NCBI GenBank assembly: GCA_017883345.1
Contig: JADGNT010000044.1
Location: 1 to 13,159 of the forward strand
From: Candidatus Solibacter sp.
GTDB taxonomy: Bacteria > Acidobacteriota > Terriglobia > Bryobacterales > Bryobacteraceae
DNA length: 13,159 nucleotides
Reading direction: 5' to 3'
Numbering within the stretch: position 1 is the stretch's first letter; each line of letters starts with the position of its first letter. The translations under genes were made by a program, and so were the position numbers. The notes below the pieces were generated by a model. It ran no database searches, was not told where the DNA came from, and was given only the letters and a program-made list of their open reading frames with translations. This document shows positions 11,695 to 13,159 of the stretch, one piece after another.

Positions 11695-12969
11695 CTATTT
11701 GACGAAGTTTGCGATATCGTCGATGACCGGCGGCGCCACGTGGCCGGGCTGGCTGTATTCGGCCGGCAGGCTCTTGCCAACGCCAGCCACAAACAAGTGA
11801 TTCAGCGAGGGATAGCTCTTCATCACTACGCCCTTGGCGCTGCCCACAGCGGTCTTCCAGAGGGCGAAATCGGTCATGGTCACCTGGTAATCCCGCTCGC
11901 CCTGGAGGATGAGCATGGGAATTGCGAGTTTCTTGGCCGCGGCGGCGGGGTCGTAGCCTTTGAGATCCACCCAGTAGGAAGCCGGCAGGCCGCCAAGCGC
12001 CGGCTTATCCTCGTCGCCCGGTTCCAGTTTCTTGACATTGGCCTGGAAGGCCTTGGCGTTATCCAGTTGTTTGCCGGTGATCCCCATGTAGTTCATCTGC
12101 TCCACCAGGAGATCTTCGAGCGGCCGCACATTGGCGGCTATCAGGACGATGCCGGCCAGTTTGCCATCCTGTTCGGCGATGCGCGGCGCCACGTACCCGC
12201 CCAGGCTGTGACCGATGGCGAAAACCCGGCTGCCGTTCACCTCCGCCTGGGAGCGCAGGAGCGCAATGGCCTTCACGGCGTCCTCCACGGTCTCCTCCTC
12301 CAGGGTGAATTTGGCGATGGCGGCGATGCGCGCCCGGTGCTGCAGGGTGCGCTTCTCGTAGCGCAACACCACGATGCCTCGCGAAGCCAGACCCTCCGCC
12401 AGATCCTTGAACACCTTGGCGCCGCCCACGGTCTCATCGCGATCGTTGGGTCCCGAACCGTGAACCAGCACGACCGCCGGGAACGGCCCGGCGCCCACCG
12501 GCACGGTCAGGGTTCCGGGCAACTTCCATTCGCCGTCGCCGACGGTCGCGTCACGTTCCTTGAACGTGTCGGGCTTACTGTACTCCGGCCGCTGCCAGTT
12601 GACACCGCCGGGAAGCTGGAAGATGCCCGCGACCAGGCCCGCCGAATTGATAATGATCCGGAAATTGATGTTCTGAGTGGCGAATTTAACCGGAAAGACC
12701 ACGATGCTGTTGGGGCCGGACGTGGTCATCGCAGGGTCGCCGATTTTCTCCAGGGCACCGTAGGTTTTGATCAAGGCACCCACCTTGGCCAGTTCGGCGG
12801 CCGGCAGACCCTTCTGCACGTCGGCGGTGGACATCTGCAGGAACTCAGCGTACTGTCCGGCCAGCACCAGGTCCAACGCCTTTCTGGCCAGCACGGTGGA
12901 ATCCTGGGCCGGCTGGGCCGCCAGCAGGATGGAAAGAAGCGGCAAAATGCGTAGCGCGCGAATCGACAT
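11695..12969 (-). CDS. exported alpha/beta hydrolase with N-terminal DUF3887-like domain
   Basis: The 424-residue protein has a signal peptide (MSIRALRILPLLSILLAAQPAQ) and then a 90-residue helical/beta segment (24-115; LDLVLAGQYAEFLQMSTADVQ) like the DUF3887 domain that precedes many secreted hydrolases. The alpha/beta hydrolase domain follows: VLVHGSGPNDRDE (167-179) forms the oxyanion region, GHSLGG (253-258) holds the nucleophile Ser255, Asp360 in LQGERDYQV is the likely acid, and His391 in LNHLF completes the triad. It is probably an esterase or peptidase-like enzyme acting outside the cytoplasm; the substrate is unknown. Start ATG 12969 has only a weak AGGA ten bases upstream. It appears to be a single-gene unit. 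A plus-strand frame of the same length lies opposite it and is a shadow. Confidence 0.92.
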   Translation of the reverse strand: MSIRALRILPLLSILLAAQPAQDSTVLARKALDLVLAGQYAEFLQMSTADVQKGLPAAELAKVGALIKTYGALEKIGDPAMTTSGPNSIVVFPVKFATQNINFRIIINSAGLVAGIFQLPGGVNWQRPEYSKPDTFKERDATVGDGEWKLPGTLTVPVGAGPFPAVVLVHGSGPNDRDETVGGAKVFKDLAEGLASRGIVVLRYEKRTLQHRARIAAIAKFTLEEETVEDAVKAIALLRSQAEVNGSRVFAIGHSLGGYVAPRIAEQDGKLAGIVLIAANVRPLEDLLVEQMNYMGITGKQLDNAKAFQANVKKLEPGDEDKPALGGLPASYWVDLKGYDPAAAAKKLAIPMLILQGERDYQVTMTDFALWKTAVGSAKGVVMKSYPSLNHLFVAGVGKSLPAEYSQPGHVAPPVIDDIANFVK

Positions 12970-13038
12970 GACACTTCTATCCTACAGCGGGGCGGGTGCG
13001 GGGATCGCGCGGGTTATGAATCGGCAAGCAGGATACAG

Positions 13039-13082
13039 GGTCGAAAAAGCACCTTGGGGGACCCGGGGACAGGTTCGAAAAA
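13039..13082. repeat. third CCGGGGACAG copy flanked by TCGAAAAA direct repeats
   Basis: CCGGGGACAG (13063-13072) is identical, and in the same orientation, to the copies at 7298 and 10648. TCGAAAAA occurs on each side (13041-13048 and 13075-13082), and GGTT/AACC can form a small stem over the right one. This resembles a decayed REP-type or insertion-sequence end. The rest of 12970-13092 shows only weak promoter-like sequence (TAGGAT) before the hydrolase gene. Confidence 0.5.
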
Positions 13083-13092
13083 CCCCACCCAT

Positions 13093-13159
13093 TCATGCCC
13101 GAGTGACCGCAGGAAGTGGTCCGCCTTCTACGCGATAGCCGAGCTTCTTGAGTTCCCTG
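13093..13159 (-). CDS. C-terminal tail of a minus-strand gene, possibly a transposase (partial)
   Basis: Reading inward from the right edge, the minus strand encodes RELKKLGYRVEGGPLPAVTRA and then a TGA at 13093-13095. The pattern LKKLGYRVE followed by a short Pro/Ala-rich end is reminiscent of the C-termini of several transposase families, and the repeat copy beside it would fit an element boundary. Only 21 residues are visible, so both the reality of the gene and its identity are uncertain. Confidence 0.33.
   Translation of the reverse strand, partial: RELKKLGYRVEGGPLPAVTRA

Noticed and set aside
11680..12954. 424-codon plus-strand frame opposite the alpha/beta hydrolase
   Set aside because: The minus strand has the complete catalytic triad and a signal peptide; the plus-strand reading has no recognisable motif.

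Overview
The window looks like chromosomal DNA of a high-GC acidobacterium, most likely from the Solibacter/Bryobacter group. The strongest marker is the last ~233 residues of the large secreted protein at 7381-10572, which match in pattern the Solibacter-type C-terminal domain (TIGR03437: NTANF, GGLISIFGANLA, SPSQINAQLP, LYATGLG). Lipoproteins rich in tetratricopeptide repeats (TPR), many dispersed GC-rich intergenic repeats, and coding mostly on the minus strand agree with this. No sequence search was possible, so the assignment rests on recognising motifs.

Left part (1-2881): a translationally coupled minus-strand pair, a SAM-dependent methyltransferase (1132-1839) followed by an FAD-dependent oxidoreductase (1135 to beyond the left edge). 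Such pairs are typical companions of type III polyketide synthases, and the synthase, if present, would lie off the left edge. A 317-base non-coding stretch with a GC-rich tandem repeat separates them from a small membrane-anchored protein with two TonB-C-like modules (2157-2789). That gene is divergent from efp.

Middle (2882-7380): efp (2882-3454, plus) encodes elongation factor P with an unusual tip loop: the canonical lysine is replaced and Arg33 sits near the tip. It converges on a minus-strand operon of an 83-residue protein and a lipoprotein (4632 to 3483), which has a good sigma-70-type promoter at 4690-4718. Upstream lies a 784-residue TPR lipoprotein gene (7167 to 4813) with an extended -10 promoter. 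A 76-base imperfect hairpin (7298-7373) marks the gap to the next gene.

Right part (7381-13159): the 1063-residue secreted beta-propeller-like protein (minus); a 338-base gap with a second copy of the repeat motif and an extended -10 promoter; a structured leader; a small exported glucosaminidase/lysozyme-like protein (10911-11381, plus); a 47-residue single-pass membrane protein (11545 to 11402, minus) with its own promoter and a strong ribosome binding site; and an exported alpha/beta hydrolase with an N-terminal DUF3887-like domain (12969 to 11695). The right edge holds a third copy of the repeat motif and possibly the tail of a transposase gene.

Most products act at the cell envelope (lipoproteins, secreted propeller, peptidoglycan hydrolase, TonB-like protein), but they form separate small transcription units and not one clear pathway. 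I found no rRNA, tRNA, CRISPR array or complete insertion sequence. The items most worth following are the methyltransferase/oxidoreductase pair, the EF-P loop, the hairpin repeat family and the structured leader before the peptidoglycan hydrolase.
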